Shown in pieces: positions 7,290 through 16,112 of a stretch of 64,000 nucleotides of DNA; the first letter of the stretch is position 1; each line of letters starts with the position of its first letter. This DNA is from Brachybacterium sp. EE-P12 (lineage in GTDB: Bacteria; Actinomycetota; Actinomycetes; Actinomycetales; Dermabacteraceae): the NCBI RefSeq assembly GCF_003711805.1, contig NZ_QXCP01000005.1:248001-312000 (forward strand). The letters run 5' to 3'. The position numbers and the translations under genes were made by a program. The notes below the pieces were generated by a model. It searched no databases. It worked only from the letters and a program-made list of their open reading frames with translations, and had not been told where the DNA came from.

Positions 7290-9128
7290 TCATCCAGGAT
7301 CTCGCTCGTGATCGATGTGCATCGTCCTGCGGGCCCGCTCGACCCCTTCAGCCAGCAGCGCCTTGGCGGAGTCCCGGAGGACCTCCGTGCGCGCCGGATC
7401 GTCCTGGAGCAGCGCGACGCCGGTGTTCTTCGCGAACTCGCGAGAGATCCGAGGCGGCAGCGGCGGAACACTCCTGCTGGTGCGGACATCGATCAGGGTG
7501 ACCCCACGATGGGCGAAGGCGGTCTCCATGGCCTCCTCGATCTCGTCGTCGTTGGTGACCCGCAGGCCGGTGAACCCCAGCAGCTCCGCCCACCCGGCAT
7601 AGTCCACGGACTCGACATCCTGCGCCGTGGGCCACAGCGGATCGGCATCCATCGTCCGCATCTCCCACGACACCTGGGTCAGGTCGTCGTTGTGGAGGAC
7701 GACCACGATGAACTGCGGGTTCTCGTCCCAGCTCTCGAGGTGCCGCTTCACCGTGATGAGCTCGTTCATCCCGAGCATCTGGAAGGCGCCGTCCCCGATC
7801 GTGCACACCACCGTGCGCTCGGGGAAGGCGAACTTCGCGGCCGTCGCATACGGCATGGCGCCGAGCATCGTGGCCAGGCGGCCGGAGAGGTCGCCGGTCA
7901 TGCCGTCACGCAGCCGGATGTGATGCCCGTACCAATCCGCCGTGGTGCCGGCATCGGCGGTCACGATCGCTCGAGGGGGCAGGCGCTTGTTCAGCTCGTG
8001 GAACACGCGTCGCGGATTCACTCCGTCCTCGACGGTGAGCATGGCCTGGGACTCCATCTCTCGCTCCCACGACTCCATGCCGTCGGTGATCTGCTTCTGC
8101 CACGACAGGTCCGCGGTCCTCGTCAGCTCGGGTATGAGCGCTGCCAGCGTCGCTCGGACGTCGCCCCACAGGTTCAGCTCCGTGGGGTAGCGCAGGCCCA
8201 TGTGCTCGGGTTTGAGATCGATCTGGAGCGCTCTGGCCTGACCGCTGCGGGGCAGGAACTCGCCGTAGGGGTAGTTGGTCCCGAGCATCACGAGCGTGTC
8301 GCAGCGGCGCATCTGCTCCAGGCTCGGGAGGCTGCCGAGGAGTCCGAGCTGCTGGGTGTGGTGGGGAACCTCCGAGGGGATGACGTGCTTGCCGCGCAGC
8401 GCCGTGACGATGCCTGCGCCGCAGAGGGCGGCCGCCTCGAGGATCTCGTCGGTCGCTCCGTCGGCCCCGTGGCCGACCAGGAAGGTGATCCGCCTGCCGG
8501 AGTTGATGATCTCGGCCGCGCGAGCGATGTTCGCAGCGGGCGGCGTGATCGCTGTCGAGGCGGCGACGGGGCTGGACCGCGCGACGGAGGGCGAGGGCGC
8601 CTGCATCTCGGGCATCTTCATGGCCTGGACGTCGTGAGGAAGGATCACCACAGCGGGGCCCAGGCGGAGCCGGGCGGTGCGGAAGGCGGTGTCGAGGACC
8701 GCCTGCGCCTGGGCGGGTGCGACGACGGTCTGCACGTAGACCGCGACATCGGCGAAGGTCCGTTCGAGATTGCTCTCCTGCTGCACGAAGGTGCCGAGGG
8801 ACGTGGTCGGCTGCTGCCCGACGATCGCGACCACCGGCTGGTTGTCCATCTTCGCGTCGTAGAGCCCGTTGAGCATGTGGAATCCTCCGGGGCTGGAGGT
8901 GGCCACGCACACCCCGACCTCGCCCGTGAACTTCGCATGTGCGGTCGCCATGAGGGAGCAGGCCTCCTCATGGGTGGGCCGCACGTACTGCAGGCCCCGA
9001 TCCGCGCGCTCCGCCGCGCCGAGCGCGCCGTCGAACGCGCCGATCCCGTCACCCGGGTACCCGAAGACACGACGGATCCCCCACTGTCGAAGTCGCTCGA
9101 TCACGAAGTCGCTGACGGTCGCTGTCAC
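7290..9128 (-). CDS. Thiamine-diphosphate-dependent enzyme, pyruvate oxidase/acetolactate synthase family
   Basis: A 612-residue three-domain ThDP enzyme. N-terminal pyrimidine-binding domain: VFGYPGDGIGAFDGAL, catalytic-type His-Glu in RPTHEEACSLMA (Glu54), and VCVATSSPGGFHMLNGLYDAK. The middle domain includes RRITFLVGHGADGATDEILE. The C-terminal PP domain carries GDGAFQMLGMNELITV followed by LHNDDL, the GDG...N cofactor motif. It is closest in style to the 'thiamine-pyrophosphate-requiring' branch near pyruvate oxidases rather than to biosynthetic IlvB. The product cannot be read from sequence: if a true oxidase, it makes H2O2 and acetyl phosphate. It is divergent from the CYP152-type gene across a palindromic site and upstream of the flavoprotein gene. 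Confidence 0.85.
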   Translation of the reverse strand: MTATVSDFVIERLRQWGIRRVFGYPGDGIGAFDGALGAAERADRGLQYVRPTHEEACSLMATAHAKFTGEVGVCVATSSPGGFHMLNGLYDAKMDNQPVVAIVGQQPTTSLGTFVQQESNLERTFADVAVYVQTVVAPAQAQAVLDTAFRTARLRLGPAVVILPHDVQAMKMPEMQAPSPSVARSSPVAASTAITPPAANIARAAEIINSGRRITFLVGHGADGATDEILEAAALCGAGIVTALRGKHVIPSEVPHHTQQLGLLGSLPSLEQMRRCDTLVMLGTNYPYGEFLPRSGQARALQIDLKPEHMGLRYPTELNLWGDVRATLAALIPELTRTADLSWQKQITDGMESWEREMESQAMLTVEDGVNPRRVFHELNKRLPPRAIVTADAGTTADWYGHHIRLRDGMTGDLSGRLATMLGAMPYATAAKFAFPERTVVCTIGDGAFQMLGMNELITVKRHLESWDENPQFIVVVLHNDDLTQVSWEMRTMDADPLWPTAQDVESVDYAGWAELLGFTGLRVTNDDEIEEAMETAFAHRGVTLIDVRTSRSVPPLPPRISREFAKNTGVALLQDDPARTEVLRDSAKALLAEGVERARRTMHIDHERDPG

Positions 9129-9291
9129 TGCGGCTCCTCCTCTCTCCGGTGGGGCTGCCGGACGGCTCGATCCGCGGGCCGGCAGTCCTGCGAGGCACGC
9201 GGGGACCGCGCAGATTCAGCGTATCCACCCCGTCGCCGGATCCGGGTGCAGATGTCCTCCGGCGAACGACCGAGGGCCACCATCAGGCCCG

Positions 9292-9317
9292 ACGCACCGT
9301 CCGATCGGTCGGTGCGT
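9292..9317. promoter_or_regulatory. 26-bp palindrome, probable operator between ThDP enzyme and P450 genes
   Basis: Arms ACGCACCG (9292-9299) and CGGTGCGT (9310-9317) flank a core CCGATCGG; the whole is symmetric except for two T positions. It overlaps the -35 of the best promoter for the P450 gene, so a dimeric repressor is plausible. The rest of the 316-base divergent gap (9129-9444) shows no gene. Confidence 0.62.
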
Positions 9318-9345
9318 TGCCCCCGGCACCTGCCCGTCCTACCGT
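9317..9345 (+). promoter_or_regulatory. Candidate promoter of the CYP152-type gene
   Basis: TTGCCC (9317-9322), 17-base spacer, TACCGT (9340-9345). The -35 abuts the palindrome at 9292-9317. The leader to the ATG would be about 95 bases. Confidence 0.45.
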
Positions 9346-9444
9346 CGGCACGACGAAGCGCGCGCCCTCTCCGACCTCCCTCCGGTCCGGCGGGATGAGC
9401 CGCCGGACCGGGGCGAGGCCAGAGAGGACAGCTGGGAGGCCACG

Positions 9445-10671
9445 ATGGGCACGATCCCGTTCGACAGCACGATCGCCCTTCTTCGCGAGGGGTATCCGTT
9501 CATCGCGTCGCGTTGCGATGCCGCCGGCACGGATCTGCTGACCACTCGGCTGATGCTGCGCCGGGTCACGCTCCTGCGCGGTGCCGAGGCGGCGCAGATG
9601 TTCTACGACGGAAGGCACCTCACCCGTCAGGGCGCGATGCCCGTCATGGTGCAGCACCTGCTGCAGGACGAGGGCTCCGTGCAGAGTCTCGACGGCGCGG
9701 CGCATCGTCGGCGCAAGCGGCTCTTCCTGTCATTGATGGGCGTCGGTGCGATGGATCGTCTGAGCGCCCTGTACGAGAGCGAGTGGGACCGAGCGCTCAC
9801 GAGGTTGCACGGCAGCGGCCGAGTGCGGCTCGACCACCTCAGCCGGATCGTGCTCACCCGGGCCGCCCTGCGCTGGTGCGGCATCGTGCTGGATTCCGTC
9901 GATGTCCCCCGTCTGACGAGAGAGCTGAGCTTGATGATCGACGAGGTCGCCCGGCCCGGGCCTCCCAACTGGTATGCGCGATGGCGACGTCGAGGCACCG
10001 AGGCCTGGGCCGCCGGTGTCGTCGAGCAGGTGCGGTCAGGGGATCTGACCCCGCCCCCGCATTCGGCGCTGGCCGTCCTGGCGGGCCATGCCGAGGATGG
10101 AGCCGTGCTCCCGCCGCAGATCGCAGGCGTGGAGCTGCTGAACCTCCTGCGGCCGCTGCTGGCCGTCTCCCGCTTCATCGAGTTCGCCGCGGTCGCGCTG
10201 GTGCGGCACCCGCAATGGCGGGAGGAGTTCGCCGCCGGAGAGGAGGCGGATCTCGAGCCGTTCGTCCAGGAGGTGCGGCGCTTCTTCCCGTTCTTCCCCG
10301 TGGTGCCGGGGCGGGTGCGTGTCCCGTTCCGGTTCCAGGGCCATGATCTCAGGGTCGGCGACTGGGCGATCCTCGACCTGTACGGCACCTGTCACGACCC
10401 TCGAGCGTTCCCGGATCCCGACAGCTTCCGGCCCGAGCGCTTCAGAGGATGGTCGTGGCAGGAGGATCCGTTCACGCACATCGCCCAGGGCGCAGGGCGG
10501 CATGAGGACGATCACCGCTGTCCCGGCGAGTGGAGCACGGTCGCCTTGCTGAAGCAGGCCGTCCGGCTGCTGTGCCGGGACGAGCTCGAGGTGCCTCCCC
10601 AGGATCTCTCCATCCGCCTGGATCGCTTCCCGGCCGCTCCGCGCAGCGGAGTCGTGCTGGCAGGACTGTGA
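9445..10671 (+). CDS. CYP152-type cytochrome P450 (H2O2-dependent fatty-acid peroxygenase)
   Basis: A 408-residue P450. The heme-binding region reads QGAGRHEDDHRCPGE with the axial Cys at residue 359, the extended loop characteristic of CYP152 peroxygenases (P450-BSbeta, P450-SPalpha, OleT) rather than the usual FGxGxHxCxG. In the I helix, ELLNLLRPLLAV carries the Arg236-Pro237 pair that in CYP152 binds the fatty-acid carboxylate and replaces the acid/Thr pair of monooxygenases. RRFFPFFPVVPGRV and the C-terminal RLDRFPAAPRSGVVLAGL are also family-like. Such enzymes use H2O2 directly to hydroxylate or decarboxylate fatty acids without a redox partner, and none is encoded nearby. GGGAGG precedes the ATG. 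Confidence 0.88.
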   Translation: MGTIPFDSTIALLREGYPFIASRCDAAGTDLLTTRLMLRRVTLLRGAEAAQMFYDGRHLTRQGAMPVMVQHLLQDEGSVQSLDGAAHRRRKRLFLSLMGVGAMDRLSALYESEWDRALTRLHGSGRVRLDHLSRIVLTRAALRWCGIVLDSVDVPRLTRELSLMIDEVARPGPPNWYARWRRRGTEAWAAGVVEQVRSGDLTPPPHSALAVLAGHAEDGAVLPPQIAGVELLNLLRPLLAVSRFIEFAAVALVRHPQWREEFAAGEEADLEPFVQEVRRFFPFFPVVPGRVRVPFRFQGHDLRVGDWAILDLYGTCHDPRAFPDPDSFRPERFRGWSWQEDPFTHIAQGAGRHEDDHRCPGEWSTVALLKQAVRLLCRDELEVPPQDLSIRLDRFPAAPRSGVVLAGL

Positions 10672-10677
10672 GGAGCG

Positions 10678-11544
10678 TCAGCCGCGCGGAAAGAGCATCG
10701 CCCGGCGCTGCCAGAACACGACCGCGCTGGCCGCGGCGACGTTCAGGGAGTCCACTCCCCCGGCCATCGGGATCACCACGTGCTCGTCGGCCGCGCGGAG
10801 CGTCGCGGGCTTCAGCCCGTGCCCCTCCGCGCCGAGCACGAGGGTGACCTTCCGCTGCGGGCCGAGGTCCGCCGCGTCCAGCGCCACGGCCTCGTCGGTG
10901 AGCGCGAGGGCGAGCACGTCGAAGCCGGCCTCGCGCAGGAGATCCACCCCGCCGGGGGCCCCGGGCCGCCCCGGCGGGTGCGGGGCGTGCGGCCAGGCCT
11001 CCAGCCGGGTCCACGGCACCTGGAAGACGGTGCCCATCGAGACGCGGATCGAGCGTCGGTACAGCGGGTCCGCGCACTGCGGGGTCACCAGCACCGCGTC
11101 CACGCCGAGCGCGGCGGCGGAGCGGAACATCGCACCCACGTTGGTGTGATCGACGATGTCCTCGAGCACGGCGACGGTCCGCGCCCCCTCCAGCAGCTCC
11201 CGGGCGCCCGGCAGCTCGGGGCGCTGCATCGCCGCGAGCGCCCCGCGGTGCAGGTGGAAACCGGTGAGCTGCTCGAGCAGCGCCTCCTCGCCCACGAACA
11301 CGGGCACCTCGGGGAAGCGCTCGTACAGCGGCGCGAACTTCTGAAGCCACTTCTCGCTCATCAGGAAGGAACGCGGGGCCATCCCCGCCTCCACCGCCCG
11401 GGAGATCACCTCGAAGCTCTCGGCCATGAACAGGCCCCGCTCCACCTCGACGCGGGAGCGGAGCTTCACGTCCGTCATCCGCAGGTAGTCGTCGAGGGCC
11501 GGGTCCCCGAGCTCGGTGATCCGCTGCAGCTGCGCGTCGCTCAC
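10678..11544 (-). CDS. TrmH/SpoU-family RNA 2'-O-methyltransferase
   Basis: A 288-residue SPOUT methyltransferase. An N-terminal substrate-binding domain (ITELGDPALDDYLRMTDVKL to about residue 100) precedes a C-terminal SPOUT knot with the three SAM motifs: EDIVDHTNVGAMFRSAAALG, LVLGAEGHGL and IPMAGGVDSLNVAAASAVVF. The Asn-Val-Gly and Ser-Leu-Asn-Val elements are those expected of active TrmH-type enzymes. The target, rRNA or tRNA ribose, is not determinable. The start is GTG, five bases past the stop of the ABC ATPase gene, so the two form an operon. It converges with the P450 gene, whose stop is six bases away. Confidence 0.85.
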   Translation of the reverse strand: MSDAQLQRITELGDPALDDYLRMTDVKLRSRVEVERGLFMAESFEVISRAVEAGMAPRSFLMSEKWLQKFAPLYERFPEVPVFVGEEALLEQLTGFHLHRGALAAMQRPELPGARELLEGARTVAVLEDIVDHTNVGAMFRSAAALGVDAVLVTPQCADPLYRRSIRVSMGTVFQVPWTRLEAWPHAPHPPGRPGAPGGVDLLREAGFDVLALALTDEAVALDAADLGPQRKVTLVLGAEGHGLKPATLRAADEHVVIPMAGGVDSLNVAAASAVVFWQRRAMLFPRG

Positions 11545-11548
11545 CCGC

Positions 11549-12343
11549 TCAGTCCAGCGAGAGCGAGCGGGCGGTGAAGCGCTCGCCGCGCTGCTCGACC
11601 ACGAGAGGCAGCCCGAAGGTCGCGGTGAGGTTCTGGGAGGTGAGGGTCTCGGCAATGGGACCGGCGGCGACCAGCTTCCCGTCGCGCAGCAGCGCGGCGT
11701 GGGTGTAGCCCGGCGGGATCTCCTCGACATGGTGGGTGACCAGCACGGTCACCGGCGTCGCGGGGTCCTTCGCGAGCCGGCCCAGGGTGCGCACGAGCTC
11801 CTCGCGGCCGCCGAGGTCCAGCCCCGCGGCCGGTTCGTCCAGCAGCAGCAGCTCCGGATCGGTCATCAGCGCGCGGGCGGCGAGCACACGCTTGCGCTCG
11901 CCGGTGGACAGGGTGCCGAAGTGGCGCTCGGCGAGGTGCCCCACCCCGAAGGCGCTCAGCAGGGTGCGGGCGCGCTCGAGATCGACCTCGTCGTAGCTCT
12001 CGCGCCAGCGGCCGACGACGCTGTACCCGGCGGTGACCACGACGTTCTCGGCGGTCTCGTCGGCCGGGACGGTGTCGGCGAGCTCCTGGCTGGCCAGGCC
12101 CAGCAGCGGGCGCAGCTCGAAGATGTCCACGCGGCCCAGGCGCTCGCCGAGGATCTCGACGGTGCCGCTGGTGGGGTGCAGGCGGGTGGAGAGCAGGCGC
12201 ACGAGGGTGGACTTCCCGGCACCGTTGGGGCCGAGCACCGCCCAGCGCTCCCCCTCGCCGATCCGGAGGGACACCTCCTCGAGGATCTTCTTCCCGCTGC
12301 GGGTGACGGTGACATCGGTCAGGGAGGCTGCTGCGACGGACAT
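11549..12343 (-). CDS. Stand-alone ABC transporter ATP-binding protein
   Basis: A 264-residue ABC ATPase with Walker A LGPNGAGKST (about residues 35-44), Q-loop ASQELAD, signature LSTGERKR, Walker B ELLLLDEPAAGLD and switch VTHHVEE. The VTHHVEEIPPGYTHAALLRDG segment resembles the YlmA/ModF-like group of single-domain ATPases that appear without a permease gene, as here. The substrate, if any, is unknown. A TAGGCT box seven bases from the ATG points to a leaderless mRNA. Longer in-frame starts further upstream would cross that promoter and are rejected. Confidence 0.84.
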   Translation of the reverse strand: MSVAAASLTDVTVTRSGKKILEEVSLRIGEGERWAVLGPNGAGKSTLVRLLSTRLHPTSGTVEILGERLGRVDIFELRPLLGLASQELADTVPADETAENVVVTAGYSVVGRWRESYDEVDLERARTLLSAFGVGHLAERHFGTLSTGERKRVLAARALMTDPELLLLDEPAAGLDLGGREELVRTLGRLAKDPATPVTVLVTHHVEEIPPGYTHAALLRDGKLVAAGPIAETLTSQNLTATFGLPLVVEQRGERFTARSLSLD

Positions 12344-12350
12344 GGCCCCG

Positions 12351-12356
12351 AGCCTA
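12351..12356 (-). promoter_or_regulatory. -10 box of the ABC ATPase-TrmH operon, leaderless arrangement
   Basis: TAGGCT, seven bases, then ATG at 12343. Confidence 0.5.
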
Positions 12357-12450
12357 TCGCCCCGCGCGGCGCTCTCCCGGCCCGTCCGCCTGGCGCGTCG
12401 GCCCCTGCCTAGACTGGCCCGGTCCGACCCCGACCCGCGTGGAGGTCCCC

Positions 12451-13989
12451 GTGCCGCACCGTCCCGTCTCCCTCCTCGCGCCGCGCGGATCGGTGGCCGC
12501 CGAGGATCTCCGCACGCGCATCGACGCGCTGCTCGCCGACCACGACGGGCAGGCACCGCTCGCCTTCCCGCCCGAGGTGCTCGCCGCCGCAGAAGAGGCC
12601 GCGAGGCGTGACGCCTCGGCCGACGGGCGCGTGGACCGCACCGACCTCCCCTTCGTCACCCTGGACCCCGAGAGCTCCACCGACCTGGACCAGGCGATGC
12701 ACCTCGAACGCACCGACGGCGGTTACCGCGTGCGCTACGCGATCGCGGACGTGCCCTTCTTCGTCGACCTCGACGGCGTGATCGACCACGAGGCCCGACG
12801 TCGCGGGGAGACTCTCTACCTGCCCGACCGCCGTGTGCCCCTCCATCCGGAGGTGCTCTCCGAGCAGGTCGCCTCCCTGCTGCCCGGGCAGACCGCCCCC
12901 GCCTTCGTCTGGGACCTGCTGCTGGACGCCGAGGGCGAGGTGACCTCGATCGGCCTCGAGCGGGCGCTGGTGCGCTCGCGCGAGAAGCTCGCCTACGACG
13001 CGGTGCAGGAGCAGCTGGAGCGCGGCGAGGGCCATCCGATGATGGTGCTGCTGGAGGAGATCGGCGCACTGCGCACCGAGGTCGAGGCCCGCCGCGGAGG
13101 GGCGAGCCTGAACGTGCCCGAGCAGGAGATCGTCGCCGAGGACCACCGCGTGCACCTCACCTGGCGCACCCCGGCCCCGATCGAGGACGCCAACGCGCAG
13201 CTCTCCCTCATGACCGGGATGGCCGCCGCGCAGCTGATGCTCGAGCACGGCGCCGGGATCCTGCGCACGATGCCGCCGGCGGAGCCGCGCGCCGTGGAGC
13301 GCTTCCGTCGCCAGAGCGTCGTGCTCGGCGCGCCGTGGGGCGAGGAGGTCGACTACGGGCAGTTCCTGCGCTCCCTGGACTGGCGCGAGCCGACCCACCT
13401 CGCGCTGCTGAACCTCGCCACCTCCCTGTTCCGCGGCGCCTCCTACGCGGCGTTCACGCGCCCGGAGGAGGCGCCCGAGGACCCGGTGCAGGCCGCGATC
13501 GCAGCGCCCTACGCGCACGCCACCGCGCCGCTGCGCCGCCTGGTGGACCGCTTCGTGCTGCTGGTCTGCCACGACCACGTGCGCGGGCGGCGCCCCTCGC
13601 CGCAGCTGCTCGCCGCGCTCGCGGAGATCCCCGAGGCGATGCGCACCACCTCCGCTCAGGGCGGGAACCTCGAGCGCGACGCCCGTGAGCTGGTCGAGAC
13701 CGCGGCGCTCGCCGCCTGGGAGGGCGAGACCTTCGCCGCGACCGTGATCGAGCGACGGGAGGCGACCGAGTCCGAGAACGACCACGGCGCACCGACCCGC
13801 GTCGAGGTGCAGCTGACCGATCCGCCCGTGACCGCCTGGGTGCCGATGGACGCCGAGGTCGGGACGAGGGTCCGGGTGCGGCTCGCGAGCGTGGACACCA
13901 CCTCGCGGCGCGCCGTCCTCGTCGCGGCCGACGGGGACAGCACGACCGACGCCGGGAGCGCCGGCGGCGCGGACGGAGCCGGGGCATGA
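12451..13989 (+). CDS. RNB-domain ribonuclease (RNase II family, short actinobacterial form)
   Basis: A 512-residue 3'-5' exoribonuclease-like protein consisting mainly of the RNB catalytic domain. The metal site reads TLDPESSTDLDQAM (about residues 72-85): three of the four acidic ligands of E. coli RNase II are present, but the last Asp of the D-x-D-D pattern is Gln. Later motifs include PYAHATAPLRRLVDRF, the RNA/substrate Arg region. It lacks the cold-shock domains of full-length RNase R. GGAGG five bases before GTG 12451 decides the start; a GTG four codons earlier is less good. TAGACT at about 12411 may be the -10. ATGA overlap with the next gene. Confidence 0.8.
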   Translation: MPHRPVSLLAPRGSVAAEDLRTRIDALLADHDGQAPLAFPPEVLAAAEEAARRDASADGRVDRTDLPFVTLDPESSTDLDQAMHLERTDGGYRVRYAIADVPFFVDLDGVIDHEARRRGETLYLPDRRVPLHPEVLSEQVASLLPGQTAPAFVWDLLLDAEGEVTSIGLERALVRSREKLAYDAVQEQLERGEGHPMMVLLEEIGALRTEVEARRGGASLNVPEQEIVAEDHRVHLTWRTPAPIEDANAQLSLMTGMAAAQLMLEHGAGILRTMPPAEPRAVERFRRQSVVLGAPWGEEVDYGQFLRSLDWREPTHLALLNLATSLFRGASYAAFTRPEEAPEDPVQAAIAAPYAHATAPLRRLVDRFVLLVCHDHVRGRRPSPQLLAALAEIPEAMRTTSAQGGNLERDARELVETAALAAWEGETFAATVIERREATESENDHGAPTRVEVQLTDPPVTAWVPMDAEVGTRVRVRLASVDTTSRRAVLVAADGDSTTDAGSAGGADGAGA

Positions 13990-14771
13990 GCGAGGCGAGC
14001 GCGGGGCGGGACCTCGTCGCCCTCCCGCGGGCGGCGGTGCTGATGCTGTGGACCTCCGCGTACCTTCGCGGGGACCTCGGGCCGGACGATGCGGCTCGGA
14101 TGAGCTTCGGGGTGGGCCGCACCGGGCCCAGCGGAGAGGGCACGGACCTCTTCGACTGGATGACGGCGCTGCGCCGCCTGCCGCTCGCCCAGCTGCGCCT
14201 GGTGCTGCCGGCGCCGGGCCGTCTCGCGGGTCTCGTCGGCCCTCCCACCGCGCTCCCCCTCGCGCTGGAGGCCGAGCAGGCGATCGTCGTCACCGCGGCG
14301 GGGATCGCCGATCACACGCTCGTGCCCGTGCTCTCGGCGGCCGAGGCCGAGGGGCGCTCCGTCACCGCCGTGACCTGGGCGCGGATCGATGCGCCGGTCG
14401 GGGCGCACGTCCCGCCCGCGGCGAGCTCGGGCAGCGCGCGCGAGGAGCTGCTGCGGGCCCTGCGCCGCACCGCCGAGGGCAGCGTCGACCTCGACCTGGT
14501 GCCCGAGGAGCCGGTGGAGCCGGCCCGCATCCCCGCCACCTGGATCTCGACCGCGCTGCCGCGGCACGTCGAGGCCTCCGCCGCGCACCTGCTCGTCCTC
14601 GCCGCCCGGACGCTGCTGCTGACCCGCGCCGAGATCGACGAGGGCCACGGCCACACGATCGACCTCTCCGAGGCGCTCGCGCGGCGGGGCCTGCTCGACG
14701 AGCTGCACGAGGCGGCCCGCGCCGCGCTGGTCGAGGCGGTCGAGCGGATCGTCCTGGACGAGATCGGCTGA
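13986..14771 (+). CDS. Hypothetical protein, actinobacterial
   Basis: A 261-residue protein of unknown function, translationally coupled (ATGA) to the RNB nuclease. It is Ala/Leu rich, with no signal peptide and no clear membrane span. MLWTSAYLRGDLGPDDAARM near the N-terminus and the acidic C-terminal helix are its most distinctive stretches. I recognise no catalytic motif. Coupling to the nuclease suggests a linked role, but that is only inference. Confidence 0.7.
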   Translation: MSEASAGRDLVALPRAAVLMLWTSAYLRGDLGPDDAARMSFGVGRTGPSGEGTDLFDWMTALRRLPLAQLRLVLPAPGRLAGLVGPPTALPLALEAEQAIVVTAAGIADHTLVPVLSAAEAEGRSVTAVTWARIDAPVGAHVPPAASSGSAREELLRALRRTAEGSVDLDLVPEEPVEPARIPATWISTALPRHVEASAAHLLVLAARTLLLTRAEIDEGHGHTIDLSEALARRGLLDELHEAARAALVEAVERIVLDEIG

Positions 14772-14794
14772 GCCTGCTACTCAGCGCCCTTCCC

Positions 14795-15988
14795 TCAGCG
14801 GGGCTGCTCGAGGACCCTGCGGTACACGTCGATCGTGCGCTCGGCGATCGAGGTCCAGGCGAAGTGCTCGGCGGCACGACGCCGCGAGGCCTCCCCCATC
14901 TGCCTCGCCCGGGCCGGGTCCGAGACCATCCGCACCAGCGCATCGCGGAGATCGCCGACGAAGCGGTCCGGCTCCACCGGCGTGCCGGTCCCGTCGGCGA
15001 CCTGCTCGATCGGCACCAGATAGCCGGTCTCCCCGTCGGCCACGACCTCGGGGATCCCCCCGGTGGCGGAGGCGACCACGGGGATGCCGCAGGCCATCGC
15101 CTCGAGGTTCACGATGCCGAGCGGCTCGTAGACGCTCGGGCACACGAAGGTCGTCGCATGGGTGAGGATCTGGGTCAGCTCGTGCCGCGGCAGCATCTCG
15201 GTGATCAGGTGCACCCCGGTGCGGGTCGCCGAGAGCTCCCCCACGAGCGAGTCGACCTCCCGGGCGATCTCCGGGGTGTCCGGGGCACCGGCGCACAGCA
15301 CCACCTGGTACTCCGCCGGCAGCTCCCGCACCGCGCGCAGGAAGTACGGCAGGCCCTTCTGGCGCGTGATCCGGCCGACGAACACGATCGTGGGCGCCTC
15401 CGGGTCGATGCCGCGGGAGGTCAGCGCCGAGGTCTCCGGGTTCGGGGACCAGGCGTCGATGTCGATGCCGTTGTGGACCACGTGGACCCTGTCCGGATCG
15501 ACCGAGGGGTAGGCGCGCAGGATGTCCTCGCGCATGCCGGCCGAGACCGCGATGACTCCGGCGGCGCCCTCGTAGGCGGTGCGCTCGGCGAAGGAGGAGA
15601 CCCGGTAGCCGCCGCCGAGCTGCTCGGCCTTCCACGGGCGCAGCGGCTCGAGCGAGTGGGCGGAGAGCACGTGCGGCGCGCCGTGCAGCAGCGAGGCGAT
15701 GTGCCCGGCGAAGTTCGCGTACCAGGTGTGGGAGTGGACGAGGTCCGCGCCGGCGCAGTCCGCGGCGAACAGCAGATCGGTGCCGAGCGTGGTCAGCGCC
15801 GCATTGGCGCCCTCGAGCTCGGCCGGCGTGGTGTACGAGGAGGTGCCCTCCTCCTCGCGATCGGCGCCGAAGGCACGCACCCGCACGTCCACGTGCGGGC
15901 GCAGCACCTTCGTGAGCTCGGCGACGTGCACACCGGCACCTCCGTACACCTCCGGGGGGTACTCCTTGGTCAGCAGATCGACCCGCAT
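14795..15988 (-). CDS. glgM: Actinobacterial glycogen synthase / maltose-1-phosphate synthase (GT4)
   Basis: A 397-residue GT4 glycosyltransferase starting MRVDLLTKEYPPEVYGGAGVHVAEL, which contains the nucleotide-sugar G-G-x-G-x-H element. The C-terminal Rossmann domain shows FVGRITRQKGLPYFLRA (Arg/Lys donor site) and CPSVYEPLGIVNLEAMACG (E-x7-E). It belongs to the branch annotated as GlgA in actinobacteria and shown in mycobacteria to make alpha-maltose 1-phosphate from ADP-glucose (GlgM). The divergent neighbour glgC makes ADP-glucose, so the pair forms a functional unit. GAAGGAGA precedes the ATG. Confidence 0.88.
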   Translation of the reverse strand: MRVDLLTKEYPPEVYGGAGVHVAELTKVLRPHVDVRVRAFGADREEEGTSSYTTPAELEGANAALTTLGTDLLFAADCAGADLVHSHTWYANFAGHIASLLHGAPHVLSAHSLEPLRPWKAEQLGGGYRVSSFAERTAYEGAAGVIAVSAGMREDILRAYPSVDPDRVHVVHNGIDIDAWSPNPETSALTSRGIDPEAPTIVFVGRITRQKGLPYFLRAVRELPAEYQVVLCAGAPDTPEIAREVDSLVGELSATRTGVHLITEMLPRHELTQILTHATTFVCPSVYEPLGIVNLEAMACGIPVVASATGGIPEVVADGETGYLVPIEQVADGTGTPVEPDRFVGDLRDALVRMVSDPARARQMGEASRRRAAEHFAWTSIAERTIDVYRRVLEQPR

Positions 15989-16112
15989 GGCGGTCTCCTT
16001 CTCTCCGTCGTGCGACGGCTCGCTCGGCAGGGACGCACCGGGGGCAGGATGTCCGGGGTGACCGGTTCGTCCATCGTGAGGGTAGCCCGCGTGACGGGGG
16101 CCACGATTGGAC

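Noticed and set aside
5991-9398. A 1135-codon open frame on the + strand
   Set aside because: It is antisense to the flavoprotein and ThDP-enzyme genes, whose motifs are clear. Its product is a low-complexity Arg/Gly/Asp/His mix with no family resemblance. High GC keeps stop codons rare in such frames.
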